A DNA stretch of 64,000 nucleotides from Paenibacillus aceti (GCF_003614185.1 NZ_KZ987724.1:3810107-3874106), one strand, 5' to 3'; shown: positions 17,195 through 27,700, counted from the first letter of the stretch. The notes: generated by a model from the letters alone, not told the origin. A program made the numbers and translations.

Positions 17195-17640
17195 CTAACC
17201 ACCACGCCTACCCTTGCTTATGTAATGTCACCTCTGCCCCCACATCGGAATGAAATAAATGCTTAAATACACTTATTCCAAGCGGGTCTGCAACAAACCA
17301 ACGATATAAATGCATTTGTACAACTATTTCCCCGATCTCGCCCTCATAACGAGCAAACTGCCACAAATAAATGTATATTTGCACCTATATCGCGAGAGTC
17401 GTCTAGCAAGTCTTAAATAGTTGCACTTAAGCACTTATCCATCCCTCGCCCTCCCTCGGTCACCGCACTCCCTACCCTCCCCCACCTAAACAGCCCTTAA
17501 TTACTCACTTATCCCCACCATTCTCACCCCCGTCCCCCATCCTTGCCCACATCCATCTCCCCCTCACCTCCCTATCTCATCAATCCTTATAAGCGACCCC
17601 AATCCCGGTTCCACCTCCTTCCAAGCAATTTCCACGCAAA
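17195..17640. repeat. Intergenic region with four spaced degenerate repeats (family B, array 1)
   Basis: No gene. Copies at about 17255-17279, 17305-17330, 17366-17391 and 17412-17440 share the form ATAAATGCATTTGTACAACT followed by ATTTCC. Intervals are 50, 61 and 46 bases. The rest, 17450-17640, is strongly pyrimidine-rich on the plus strand with no visible coding signal. Confidence 0.6.
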
Positions 17641-17682
17641 AAAGCACACTCCCCCGGCCTAGGCCATGAAAGAGTGTGCTTC
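17638..17682 (-). terminator. Rho-independent terminator of the GT2-like gene
   Basis: AAGCACACTC and GAGTGTGCTT form a 10-bp stem with a partly structured loop (GGCCTAGGCC), followed on the minus strand by TTTT. About 80 bases after the stop at 17763. Confidence 0.85.
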
Positions 17683-17762
17683 ACACTTTGAATAAACGAT
17701 ATTCAGTTACTATTCTCAAATTCCTGCAAAAACAAAATTTCTCCCTGACGGTTGCTGCCTTG

Positions 17763-18200
17763 CTATACATGGACATACGGTATCTTGTTCGCCCCCTCGG
17801 GCGAACGGAGATCGATGAATAATCGGGTCTCTTCTGCATCAATGGGAGCTTGCGCTGCCAGCATATATCGCTTCTTCTCTTCCTCGCCGACCGCAGTCAG
17901 ACGAGTGAGGTTCAGGTCCATTCCCTCCCGATGCTTCAAACGCTCGACGATCGCTATCGTGTTATCGTCCGATGCTTCGTCGAGTACCGTCACCTTCACT
18001 GAATCACCGCGCCAACGTCCATACCAGTCCAAGGCCCTCAGATACCATTCCATGTGCTGCTCATGATTATGAGTCACCAGTACATAATGCATCCGCTTAC
18101 GAGCCTTCGGCTGCATGCGCCGATATTGTCCGTGTACCAAGTGCACCATCGCCGTCGCCAACCCGTAACTGAACAGAATCCAACCCATATATGGAAACAT
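17763..18200 (-). CDS. Small membrane-anchored protein with GT2-like fold start
   Basis: 145 aa, conserved function unknown. One N-terminal membrane segment (MGWILFSYGLATAMVHLVHG), then YVLVTHNHEQHMEWYLRALD and VTVLDEASDDNTIAIVERLK. The last two resemble the opening beta-alpha-beta and Asp-rich site of GT-A family 2 glycosyltransferases, but the protein ends before a catalytic domain would be complete. Could be a stand-alone sugar-nucleotide-fold protein. Lies downstream of degU with a 290-base gap and is bounded by its own terminator. Confidence 0.65.
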   Translation of the reverse strand: MFPYMGWILFSYGLATAMVHLVHGQYRRMQPKARKRMHYVLVTHNHEQHMEWYLRALDWYGRWRGDSVKVTVLDEASDDNTIAIVERLKHREGMDLNLTRLTAVGEEEKKRYMLAAQAPIDAEETRLFIDLRSPEGANKIPYVHV

Positions 18201-18490
18201 GGACCCACCTCCCCATAGAGGTCATCAAACTGCCCTTTTTCATTATAAGGGGAGCAGTTCGATCTCTCTAACGACAATATATGCCGCTAGCGGCAGGTCG
18301 GTTACTGGACTCTATTGAAACGAATCAATTATAGAGATTGTTCACTATGTACCCAAGCTATACCTGTACAAAATATCCAAAAGGCGATGAACCTCGCCTC
18401 TCTTTTCAATTTAATGAATATATTGGAAGGCCAGGGTAACAAAAAGCCGGCCACTCTAATAAGCGTCGAATTTCTAGAATCCGCTACCTC

Positions 18491-19219
18491 TTAAAGAGTA
18501 ACCCAGCCAAATTTGATCGCATTGATAACCGCTTGCGTACGATCGTCAACATCCATTTTCTGCAAAATACTACTCACATGGTTCTTCACTGTCTTCTCAC
18601 TAATGAATAAATGCTCGCCAATCGTCTTATTACTGCGGCCTTCTGCCATCAATCTAAGCACCTCGGCCTCTCTGCGAGTCAACGGGTTATTGTCGCCAGC
18701 GACAAATTTAACTCCGGCTTCCCGTATCGCATGATCCTCCGAAATCGCTCCTGTCTCGCTCAAATATTCCATCCGGCGCAGCTGCTGAATCAGCTTGCCC
18801 GTTACTTTCGGATGGATAAAGGCATTTCCATCAGCAACCGTACGTATCGCGTTGATCAGTGATTCGGCCTCCATGTCTTTCAACAGGTATCCTGTCGCAC
18901 CTTTGCGCAAGGTCTCGAACACATAGCTCTCATCATCGTGGATCGACAGAATGATAACCTTCACCTCCGGCAAAGCGTCGCGCAGCTCAGCCGTTGCGTC
19001 GACTCCATTCAATACCGGCATATTGATATCCATCAGCACGATTTCCGGTTGATAAAGGCGACAGCTCTCCAGCACTTGAGAACCGTCACTGCATTCACCA
19101 ATCACTTCAATATCCTCTTCCATATTCAATATCCGCTTTAATCCCTCACGAAACAATTGGTGATCATCAGCTAAGAGGACCTTTATTGCCTGCCCATCAT
19201 TAGAATTGTGATTATCCAT
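18491..19219 (-). CDS. degU: Response regulator DegU
   Basis: 242 aa. Receiver domain with acidic pocket (LLADDH near 15-20) and phospho-acceptor Asp64 in VLMDINMP; C-terminal LuxR-type HTH (LTRREAEVLRLMAEGRSNKT, then SEKTVKNHVSSIL). Controls exoenzymes, motility, competence and biofilm formation in Bacillus relatives. Overlaps degS by 8 bases (translational coupling). Confidence 0.96.
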   Translation of the reverse strand: MDNHNSNDGQAIKVLLADDHQLFREGLKRILNMEEDIEVIGECSDGSQVLESCRLYQPEIVLMDINMPVLNGVDATAELRDALPEVKVIILSIHDDESYVFETLRKGATGYLLKDMEAESLINAIRTVADGNAFIHPKVTGKLIQQLRRMEYLSETGAISEDHAIREAGVKFVAGDNNPLTRREAEVLRLMAEGRSNKTIGEHLFISEKTVKNHVSSILQKMDVDDRTQAVINAIKFGWVTL

Positions 19220-20393
19220 CTAGGTTCTCCTTTCCCTTATCTGTGTTTGTCGGAATGTGGATAATAATTTTCGTACCCATATTTTCGGTAGATTCGATGT
19301 CCATTCTTCCTTCCAGCAGCTCCACCCGTTCTCTCATACCGATCAATCCAAAATGGGTGTGCTCCTTGGTCTTCTGCTCCAGTTGATCTACTCTGAAGCC
19401 CAGACCATTATCTTGTACGACGATCTTGACCAGATGCGCCTGATAAGTAATCTCCACGCCAACATAGGTCGGACATGCATGCTTGGCTGCATTGGTCAGT
19501 GCCTCCTGAACCAGACGGAATATCGCCGCTTCCATAGGCGAAGACATCCGCTGCTCCTTCCCCTTCGTCTCGAAGGTGGCTCTTATCTTCGTTCTCTCTT
19601 CAAAATCATGTACATATTTGCGAACAGCTGGAATTAGCCCCAAGTCATCCAGGGCCATCGGACGCAAATTGAAAATGACTTTTCGCATTTCTTCCAAGCT
19701 GAAGCGAACTTGTCTTTTCAAATCTATTATTTCGTCTTGTACCATCTTAAATTCCTGCTTCGCGAGCATTCTTTCTACAATTTCCGTCCTAAGAACTAAA
19801 TTAGCTAGTAGTTGTGCAGGCCCATCATGGATCTCTCGAGAGATCCGTTTACGCTCTTCTTCCTGCGCCAAAATGATCTTTAGCCCCAGCATTTGGCGGT
19901 TTTTGGCCGATTCGAGAATTCGAGTCACTTGGCCCAGCTCGCCAGATAGGTACTCGAGAACTACGCCCATTTGCGCACTTACTGTTTCTGCACGCTCTAC
20001 TGACTTCTCGACACCGCGAACTCTTTTTTGCAATTCATCACGGCGTGCTTTAAGATACATCTCCTTCTCCCGATAGATTAATAGATCGAGCTGAAGCTGC
20101 GTAGCCTTCTCGTAAGCCTGTTTGATATCCTCTTCATTATACCGCACAAAATCCCGGCTGACTTCCGTCAGCCGGATGCGGGATCTGCGATAGTTAACTT
20201 CGAGCTGGTCCACCTTCTCCACGGTCTCCGCCGTTTCCTTCATAACCTGCTGCAGTTCATTGTTCAGCGTCCTCAGCTCATCACGCGCAGATTCTAGTAT
20301 TTCCAGGATTTGAATTTTGCTATTCTCCATCACGCCAACAGCGTTCTTAATAACACGATCGATTGCATCAGCCTGATCTTGATAATCTGCCAC
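19212..20393 (-). CDS. degS: Cytoplasmic sensor histidine kinase DegS
   Basis: 393 aa, GTG start, no membrane segment. Long N-terminal coiled coil (about 30-175), HisKA_3 dimerisation helix with His189 in ISREIHDGPAQLL, then an ATPase domain (FRLVQEALTNAAKHA, DNGLGF, GLIGMRERVELLEG). Phosphorylates DegU. The coiled-coil sensor region is the SMC-like part known from DegS. Confidence 0.96.
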   Translation of the reverse strand: MADYQDQADAIDRVIKNAVGVMENSKIQILEILESARDELRTLNNELQQVMKETAETVEKVDQLEVNYRRSRIRLTEVSRDFVRYNEEDIKQAYEKATQLQLDLLIYREKEMYLKARRDELQKRVRGVEKSVERAETVSAQMGVVLEYLSGELGQVTRILESAKNRQMLGLKIILAQEEERKRISREIHDGPAQLLANLVLRTEIVERMLAKQEFKMVQDEIIDLKRQVRFSLEEMRKVIFNLRPMALDDLGLIPAVRKYVHDFEERTKIRATFETKGKEQRMSSPMEAAIFRLVQEALTNAAKHACPTYVGVEITYQAHLVKIVVQDNGLGFRVDQLEQKTKEHTHFGLIGMRERVELLEGRMDIESTENMGTKIIIHIPTNTDKGKENLDG

Positions 20394-20440
20394 TTTGACC
20401 TACTCCGTTTCCCAAAAACCGTCTATTACCAAACATCATA

Positions 20441-23182
20441 TCATGATTCCAAGCTGATGGATTTGGTTTTCTTGTCCCATTTTATCACGATTCCCAGCTG
20501 CTCTGATACTAAACGAAGCGGGACTAAAGTTCTATTATCTACGATGATTGGCGAGACCTCTGCCTGCTTTTTGGAGCCGTTCAAAATGAATTCCTTCTTG
20601 CCAACCGTAAGCTCAAGTACTGAAGTGCCGCGGGTTACCGTAATCTTCTTGGCTGTGTTATTCCAGGTGGAGCTGCCACCAAAGGAATCCAGCACGTATT
20701 TAATAGGAATATATGTGGTGCCATCCTTCAGTAGCGGTGCCACATCAATATTCTGCTTCTCGCCATTTACGAGCATCGACTTCTGGCCGATTGTCATCAA
20801 GGCGTTGGCACTGGGCAAGCCCGTATCGCCTCCATCTGTTACTGGCGCTGTGAAGCGGATATTATCAAAGGATACGCTGCCTGTCAGCGCACGCTCATCC
20901 TGACCTTCCTCGAGATTAACAACGTAGAGACGCTTTAATTTGGCCGGGAATTTCATCGCGCTCGCTGTCAGATCAACCGTCAGTGTTCTCCAGCCTGTAA
21001 AATCAATCTGCTTCGTTAGATCAACATAGACGCTCTTGCCATCGGCATCAGCAAATTCAGCACGCAGCCAGTTCAGACTGGAATCGCCGAGCACATCAAT
21101 CGTCATCTTGGTCGAATCCTTCGGAATTTCCTTGCCCGTCGAGCCGTTGATCTGAGCGTAAGCGAATTTATTACCAACCCCGCCTGTGAGATCATAATCC
21201 AGCGTCAGTACCTTCGTGTTAGCACGATCGCCTGTCCCTTGAACCACCGTTGCACTGCCCTTCACCTCTGCTGGCAAGCCTGTAAAGGTAACCGGATAAG
21301 AGACATTCTCGAAGTTCTCCCAGATTTGCTCGGAAGAAGTGGTGAATACGATCGGCGTTCCACTGAAGCCATCATATTTCGGAGTCGCATAGCCGACCTT
21401 CGCACCTGCATTCACAGATTGCACGGACAGCACGCCGTCCTTCACACTAGCCTTCATGCCTGTGAAATCCCATTTCACGGATTCCGCCGGAACTGTAACG
21501 GTATTGCCATTCTTCAGCGTTGCAGTAACTGCTACATTAACTGAAGTGCCAGACTCAAGCGGTGCAGAGGATATGCCCGCGCTTAAGCTGTCCAGATCAC
21601 TGCCTCCGAGCACCGTAACATCCATACTTTCCTTGGCGTCTCCACTAACTGCTGTAATCTTGGCCTTCCCGGATTTAACCCCCTTGAAGCCTTCCCCGGT
21701 CCAGCTTACATTCCCGTTATCCGACTTCCAGTTCGCCTGAATTCCCGAGGCATCCACCGGGTTATAGTAGTTGTCATACCCCTTCAGAGCATAGGACGCT
21801 GTTTGACCGATCATCAGGGTTGATGGACCACTGACTTTAAGGCCTTTTAACGTACCCTGTGGAGCAGTTGTGAATACGCCAAGACCATTGGCCACTGCCC
21901 GTTGACCCGCTGATCCATTGGAGGTCGTAAAGGCAAGCGTAGTTGATGTCTCGGCAAGCGGCCGGGTTACCATGGTCGTGGACCCGCCTCCATCGAGGTT
22001 CAAGCCTTTCCATACGCCGATACTGGTCATGAACTTCTGCAGTTCTGCCAGTGTCAGACCACTGCTGCTGCTATTTTTCTCCGCTGTAATCAGATAGGCT
22101 TTCTTGCCATCCTTAGAGTAGCCGACCGCTGTTCTCGCTACTGCGCTACTACCGCTAATCGAGGTCGTCGGACGAGTGAACTGCGAAGCCTTCCCCTGAT
22201 CTACCAGCAAGGTGTGACCGCCGATCATCATTTTGAGATTCGCTGGGTCGATTTCCTGCCCGCTGGTGAGCGAACGAAGCTGATAGCTAGTATCGATCTG
22301 CTGCCCCACGGATAAATGACTCGCAATGAACTCCGCTGCCTGTCCATGAGCACGCAAAATATACCCATCCGCAGGTACCTGCCCAGGAATCGGCGCCTGC
22401 ATCGAGATCTCTTGGATGATACCGTTCTGCACAAGCACCTCTGTCGGCGTCGTCGAGCTATCCTTCGGGCGTGTCTCCGACTTCCAGGCGCTGGTATAGA
22501 TGTACATTTTATTGACATGGCTGAAGCCTTTGTCTGGCTCCGTCCGGTAAGCCTCTTGGTTAATGCCGACCAGTGGAAAGGTTGAACCGTCAGCAGCGTA
22601 CACCGTGCCGTTAAATTCAAATCTATCAATCATCGGAGAACCGTCATTCGTAACGGCAAACGCGTACATCCCCTCCAGTTGGGAAGGCGTGGTCAGAATC
22701 GTCCCCTGCGAGACAGCGCCTCCCATCGCAACCCCTTGTCCGCTCATCGGAAAGAAGTCGCCATTGACCCCGGCCACGGCCCCTGTATCATTCGTCATCC
22801 CTTGCACCGACTGTCTCGTAGTCAATTGCCCCTGTTTCCCCGTCATAACATCCAATTGTACGTATGGGTTGGTTAGATCGATTTCAATCACATCGGTCAG
22901 CACCTTCACCTGCTTGCCCGAACGTGTCGTCGTATATTGATATTTGACGAGCTTGGCGCCTGAAGTGATAATATCTTCACTTATCTTCACGGTCTGCTCC
23001 GCCGCGGCATGAGCTGTTGAAGCAGGCCCGTTGAACGGCCCTAAGCTCACTACAGGCTGAATCCAGATCAATCCCGCCATCGTCACCAGCATCAGCTTCT
23101 TGCCCTGATTCGCTGCCATCCGTACCCATTTGTTCTCTTTTCCCGTCTTCTCTTGTCCAGTTACCTCTCTTCTGACTACCAT
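20441..23182 (-). CDS. Secreted phosphodiester glycosidase with stalk domain
   Basis: 913 aa. Signal peptide hydrophobic core LMLVTMAGLIWIQPVVSLGP near residue 30. NAGPA-type phosphodiester glycosidase domain at about 100-430, with GVNGDFFPMSG and the hallmark NLDGGGSTTMV near 395-405. Ig-like region about 450-620, a carbohydrate-binding-like region about 630-770, and a C-terminal copper-amine-oxidase-N (stalk) domain, about 790-913, with RTLVPLRLVSEQLG. Likely a wall- or polymer-associated enzyme that cleaves a sugar phosphodiester; the substrate is unknown. Lies 47 bases upstream of degS on the same strand, with no terminator seen between them. Confidence 0.85.
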   Translation of the reverse strand: MVVRREVTGQEKTGKENKWVRMAANQGKKLMLVTMAGLIWIQPVVSLGPFNGPASTAHAAAEQTVKISEDIITSGAKLVKYQYTTTRSGKQVKVLTDVIEIDLTNPYVQLDVMTGKQGQLTTRQSVQGMTNDTGAVAGVNGDFFPMSGQGVAMGGAVSQGTILTTPSQLEGMYAFAVTNDGSPMIDRFEFNGTVYAADGSTFPLVGINQEAYRTEPDKGFSHVNKMYIYTSAWKSETRPKDSSTTPTEVLVQNGIIQEISMQAPIPGQVPADGYILRAHGQAAEFIASHLSVGQQIDTSYQLRSLTSGQEIDPANLKMMIGGHTLLVDQGKASQFTRPTTSISGSSAVARTAVGYSKDGKKAYLITAEKNSSSSGLTLAELQKFMTSIGVWKGLNLDGGGSTTMVTRPLAETSTTLAFTTSNGSAGQRAVANGLGVFTTAPQGTLKGLKVSGPSTLMIGQTASYALKGYDNYYNPVDASGIQANWKSDNGNVSWTGEGFKGVKSGKAKITAVSGDAKESMDVTVLGGSDLDSLSAGISSAPLESGTSVNVAVTATLKNGNTVTVPAESVKWDFTGMKASVKDGVLSVQSVNAGAKVGYATPKYDGFSGTPIVFTTSSEQIWENFENVSYPVTFTGLPAEVKGSATVVQGTGDRANTKVLTLDYDLTGGVGNKFAYAQINGSTGKEIPKDSTKMTIDVLGDSSLNWLRAEFADADGKSVYVDLTKQIDFTGWRTLTVDLTASAMKFPAKLKRLYVVNLEEGQDERALTGSVSFDNIRFTAPVTDGGDTGLPSANALMTIGQKSMLVNGEKQNIDVAPLLKDGTTYIPIKYVLDSFGGSSTWNNTAKKITVTRGTSVLELTVGKKEFILNGSKKQAEVSPIIVDNRTLVPLRLVSEQLGIVIKWDKKTKSISLES

Positions 23183-23367
23183 TTAATTTGCTACTCTCCC
23201 ATCTTTTATACGATTATCATTCCATCTATTTAATCTCTCAGTAAACCTACTACACTATTAATAGACTACTTTGAACCCAAAAAGTTACGAAAAAGCGCAA
23301 ATTTCTTGGAAAAGGAGGGGATTTGGTGCAAGTATGTACTGAATGACCAGTTGGGGTGGTTTGGGTA

Positions 23368-23551
23368 ACTGCATAATGTACAGCTAATTTAATTGTTACA
23401 AGCTTTACGAGATAATTAGTTGTAAAAAGTACAGTTAAATCTTCTGAGTTGCTTCAAAAACGGTATTCCTCATAGTTTAACTGTATAAAATGCAATTAGT
23501 TAATGTTCTCACCCCAATATGGGAAATTTAGCTGTACAAAATGCATTTAAC
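23368..23551. repeat. Four spaced degenerate repeats (family B, array 2)
   Basis: Copies at 23368-23392 (inverted), 23413-23440, 23474-23502 and 23525-23551. The best is TTTAGCTGTACAAAATGCAT followed by TTAAC. Intervals are 45, 61 and 51 bases. Upstream of the plus-strand nuclease-like gene, in a 608-base gap with no other gene. Confidence 0.65.
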
Positions 23552-23672
23552 ATGACCGCATACTATTTTGTATTACCATCCCTTAGTTCTCTAATAGAAA
23601 CAGCCCATGGAAGCACATATACCCCCCTATGGAAAAAGTTTATCCAACCTGTTAAACTGAGAATATTAACCC

Positions 23673-23678
23673 TATAAT
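23673..23678 (+). promoter_or_regulatory. Candidate -10 box ahead of a leader hairpin
   Basis: TATAAT on the plus strand, about 17 bases upstream of the hairpin at 23695. No convincing -35 was found, so this is a weak call. Confidence 0.35.
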
Positions 23679-23694
23679 AAAGTAGCGACGTAGC

Positions 23695-23732
23695 ACGTCC
23701 CATCCATTTTTGTAATGGTTGGGGCGTTTTTT
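23695..23732 (+). terminator. Rho-independent hairpin upstream of the nuclease-like gene
   Basis: ACGTCCCATCCATT pairs with AATGGTTGGGGCGT (14 positions, one mismatch, one G-U) and is followed by TTTTTT on the plus strand. It stands 60 bases before the start of the only plus-strand gene. There is no plus-strand gene upstream for it to terminate, so it may act as an attenuator or end a short RNA. Confidence 0.75.
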
Positions 23733-23790
23733 ACTTCTCACATAATAGGGTTGGTTGGATAACAATCTGAATTAGAGGAGGAATGCTAGA

Positions 23791-24465
23791 GTGAACTTTG
23801 AAACTGCCCACCATGCCTTTATCAATAAACATCTGGAACTAAGAAGCAGTGAACGGCGAGGTAGACTAGAACGAGGGCACGGTCATGGAGAAAAGCTATT
23901 TCTACAAAAAGTATGGTGGCCTCTATACAGAAACTTCGAATATCTACACCCGGAATATGAAATCATCGATTGGCGTAAAAGACCCTATTTCAGTGATTTT
24001 GCCTATTTACCTGGTTCGCTCAAATTTATCATCGAAATTAAGGGATATGGTCCTCATGTTCGAGATATGGATCGCCAAAAATATTGTAATGAATTGAATC
24101 GCGAAATCTATATCCAAACCTTAGGCTATCGTATCATTTCTTTTGCATATGATGATGTCTCAGAGCAGCCCGAGTTATGCCAATACTTATTACAGACATT
24201 ACTGAATCGCTATCAGGCTCAGAAACAACCTGTACAACGTACAGTTATGGCAGAATCTGAAATTATACGCTACATTCTAAGCTCCCCACACCAATCGGTC
24301 AGCCCAAAGGAAATTTCACTTCATTTTCAAATTAACCATCGCACATCTGTTAAAATGCTAAAATCGCTATGTCACAAAGGCTGGCTTCAGCCCATTCACA
24401 GCGGATCGGGACAACGAATACACCGCTATGCATTAGTCGCAGGCTCTGTCGGATATTTCGCATAA
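23791..24465 (+). CDS. PD-(D/E)XK (Vsr/DUF559-like) protein with C-terminal winged helix
   Basis: 224 aa, GTG start with GAGGAGG nine or so bases upstream. The first 150 residues follow the Vsr/DUF559 plan: an N-terminal helix with Glu (HGHGEKLFLQKVWWPLY), then SDFAYLPGSLKFIIEIKGYG with Asp...Glu-x-Lys, then RDMDRQKYCNELNREIYIQT and GYRIISFAYDDV. The C-terminal 75 residues (ESEIIRYILSS; VSPKEISLHFQINHRTSVKM) read as a winged helix. Could be a DNA nuclease or a DNA-binding regulator that kept a nuclease fold. The only clear plus-strand gene here and flanked on both sides by repeat arrays. Confidence 0.75.
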   Translation: MNFETAHHAFINKHLELRSSERRGRLERGHGHGEKLFLQKVWWPLYRNFEYLHPEYEIIDWRKRPYFSDFAYLPGSLKFIIEIKGYGPHVRDMDRQKYCNELNREIYIQTLGYRIISFAYDDVSEQPELCQYLLQTLLNRYQAQKQPVQRTVMAESEIIRYILSSPHQSVSPKEISLHFQINHRTSVKMLKSLCHKGWLQPIHSGSGQRIHRYALVAGSVGYFA

Positions 24466-24506
24466 AAATATCATTCATGGAGCCCTTCTCCTACATTACT
24501 TAAAAA

Positions 24507-24542
24507 AATCAACCTCCTTCGCATAAGCATAGGAGGTTGATT
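24507..24542 (-). terminator. Terminator for minus-strand transcription from the SLH gene
   Basis: AATCAACCTCCT and AGGAGGTTGATT pair perfectly (12 bp, 12-base loop), with TTTTTT following on the minus strand. On the plus strand the same stem lies 42 bases past the nuclease-like gene and may also slow that transcript. Confidence 0.8.
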
Positions 24543-24569
24543 CTAGTTACACATAACTCATACCTATTC

Positions 24570-24755
24570 AATTGCACAAAGTACAGCTATAAAAGTAACA
24601 ATCGGTTCCAACATGATTTTAATTGCAAAACCTGCACTTAAAATAATCCGTTTCCTCAATTTTACTGGAATGGACTATTCCAAGTGTACTAAATGCAGTT
24701 GCAGGGGGAGCCTTCTTGTAAATTAAGAAATTAAATGTAGCTTTTGCAATTATCC
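24570..24755. repeat. Four spaced degenerate repeats (family B, array 3)
   Basis: Copies at about 24570-24593, 24618-24646, 24682-24702 and 24731-24755, for example ATTGCACAAAGTACAGCTAT and AAGTGTACTAAATGCAGTTG. Intervals are 48, 64 and 49 bases. Between the ends of the nuclease-like gene and the SLH gene; the 334-base gap holds nothing else but the terminator at 24507. Confidence 0.6.
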
Positions 24756-24799
24756 ATATCACCCTGCCACAAAGGACTAAAGCTACCTCGTAGCTTCAT

Positions 24800-27700
24800 T
24801 CAACCATTCAACTTATCCAGCACCCGCTTCAGCATAATTGCAGCCTGGGCGCGGGTAGCGTTGCCTTGCGGCTTGAAGGTGGTCTGGGTCATCCCTTGGA
24901 TGATGCCCTCCTGGACGGCCTTGGCGACCGTCTGCTTGTTCTGGATTTTCGCCGCATCCTTGAACTTGACCAAGGCCTGCGTTCCAGAACCGGAGACTTC
25001 ATACCCGGCATACTCCATAGCCCGCACCATCATCAGCGCCATTTGCTCACGGGTAATATTGTTGTTCGGCTTGAAGGTCCCATCGGCGTGTCCGTTAATA
25101 ATCCCTGCCTTAGCCGCAGCCCCGATATAAGCTCCTGTCGCCGAGCCTGCAACTACATCCGGGAAGCGGCGCGCATTGGCCTCATCTCCAGCCAAGCCAA
25201 GCCCCTTGGCGATGAACACCGCAAACTCCGCACGAGTGATATTCTGATTGGGTTCGAATTTCGTGCTGTTATTCACCCGCGGTTCAACGATTAACTTGCT
25301 AGCAAGCTCGGAGATTTCATCCTTCGCCCAATGCTTTGTAATATCCTCAAAATAACCATATCCCACCGCAGGTCCAATCACCGTATTGCCATTCACCTTG
25401 CCCGAGAAGACAATTCCCGCTCCACGGCTACTAGCCTTAGATGGCGAATAAGCTACCACACCCGAATTGAGATCATACTTCATTAGAGAAGCTGTGCTTA
25501 CCGGTACCTGCTTCGAGGTATACATATATATTTTCCCGGTATGAGCCACTTCAGCCGAACTTGAGTTATTAGCTACATTAGCAGTGATATACACTTCCAC
25601 TGGATCTCCCAAAGCGCTGATCGTAACCGCTCCGCTAGAAGTGAGTGACGGAAGCTGCACCTTAGGCACGGACTCCAGCCGAATAGCTAGGCTGACGGAA
25701 GCGAATGAGTTCGTATTGACCAAACGCGAAATCTCCGTAAAAGGAATCTTCTCTACCGGAAGCTCGTATAGAACATCTCCATACTTGATTGCAAATGAAG
25801 CCGTCTTGCCGCTGCTATATAAATCCATCAACGGATTCAATGGCACAACGACATGCGCAGCCTTCTCGGTGGCTGGCACCTCGAATACTAATAATTTCTG
25901 AGCACCATTGGTATTGCCCACAAAGCTGAGTGAATCTTTCAACTTCACGCTATCCAAGTTATATTTCGTAATCGTCTGCCCATACCGCGACCGGTCTACC
26001 GAAGTCTGAGCCGAATTTAGGGCCATGGCATAGCCAGAGATACCAAAATCAATACCTGACCAGGAAGTCACATAAGAAGGCTGTCCAACGCTGCCTGGCG
26101 TAGTTGTAGAACCCGAATCCGTCAAGTTCGTAACCGGCATACTGCTATAGCCTTTCATTACATTCCCTGCGTAATCATACAACATCGTACCGCTCGACAT
26201 ATAAGATACAAGTACGGCCTGTCCGGCTCGCACTGGATTCACGAGCTTCAGGGTCACAGTATCTCCGCTTACGCTTGCCGATTGCAGGCTCTGGCTCATA
26301 TTATCCACTGATACAGAGAACTGATTGGTCGGAAAGGCATTAACTGATCTTAAGGATGTATTGTAAGTGATCGTAATCGTGTCACCACGAACTATGGCAG
26401 AACGTATGCCTTCGATCACTACATTATACTGTACGGGTTCCAAATTGAGGTATCCCGCCAGATTGCCATTCAAGTCAGCAATACCGCCAATTCCCGACAC
26501 ATAGGACACAGTCACATTTTGCCCCTGATTAAAAGATGACGCTAGCGTCAGGATCACCTGATTAGACATAATCTCCACATTATTTACATAAACGGGCGAG
26601 TTGTTAACTAGTACAGAGAACTGACTTTTCATCGGGATATTCGTTGTTTTCAGAGCTTCATTATACGACAGAATAATTTTATTGCCTGAGCCTTCTGCAC
26701 CTGTAAATTCCGGTGGCTTCGTATCATACGTATTTCGTACATAATAATCCTCGAAGGCAGGAATATTCTGTCCCCGATAATCCTGAAGCGGATAAGAACC
26801 CGGGTAATAAGATACCTTTACATTATCTCCATTGGATACGGAACTTGTTAAGTACAGCGTAACGGAAGAGCCACTCTGGTAAATGCGATCGATCCCTCTG
26901 GAATAACCGTCTACTACCACACGAAACTGCTCGTAAGCATAGGTTGAGACACTCTTTAGGGTATCGCTAAAATATAGGGTCAGTACACTGCCGGATACAC
27001 TGCCTTCCCTCGGCTTCGGCAACACAGAATCAATCCCATTTATTACTTCTTTACCGGAAAAAGACCCTGCCACATTGCCGGACAGATCCTTAATCGGCCT
27101 GACTCCATTAGAGGTATATCCTACCCGTACATTTTGCCCCACAGCTACCCCGGTCTCCAAGGTGACGTACACACTTTCGCCAGAGATATAGGCATTACTA
27201 ATACGACGGGTTTCGCCGTTCACAGTTGCTGTGAAGCTACTGGTCAGAAGATTAATCGATGAATCCAATGTCTTATTGTACTGCAGTCGAATCATTGAGT
27301 TCGTGTACATCGTTGCGCTTTGCAGTACCGGAGCAGTCTTATCTCTAGCCCCTGTCTGGAAGGTCCAGCTCGATGATCCATTTACTCCATTGAAAACTGC
27401 GCCTGTATCAGCATCAGCAATGGCCCCTGAGGCAATATCGATATAGTAAGTTGCACCTTCTCTTAAATTATCGTTTGGAGTAATATACAACTTATTGCTT
27501 GAAGCTGTTATTTTTGCTGCTATCGAAGTATTCGAGCCTTGCATTTTTAAAGTTACCTTCGACGCATCCAGCAATGTGATATTACGGTTAAATGTTGCAG
27601 TCATACTGCTTGAAACCGACACATTCGTGCTGCGATCACTAGGATATAAGTTACTTATCGATAGAGTACCGGAGCCAGCCGTTCCCGTCGTAAAAGACCA

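Noticed and set aside
23368-24755. CRISPR array
   Set aside because: Repeats are degenerate, in mixed orientation, with intervals of 45-64 bases and only four copies; no cas genes.
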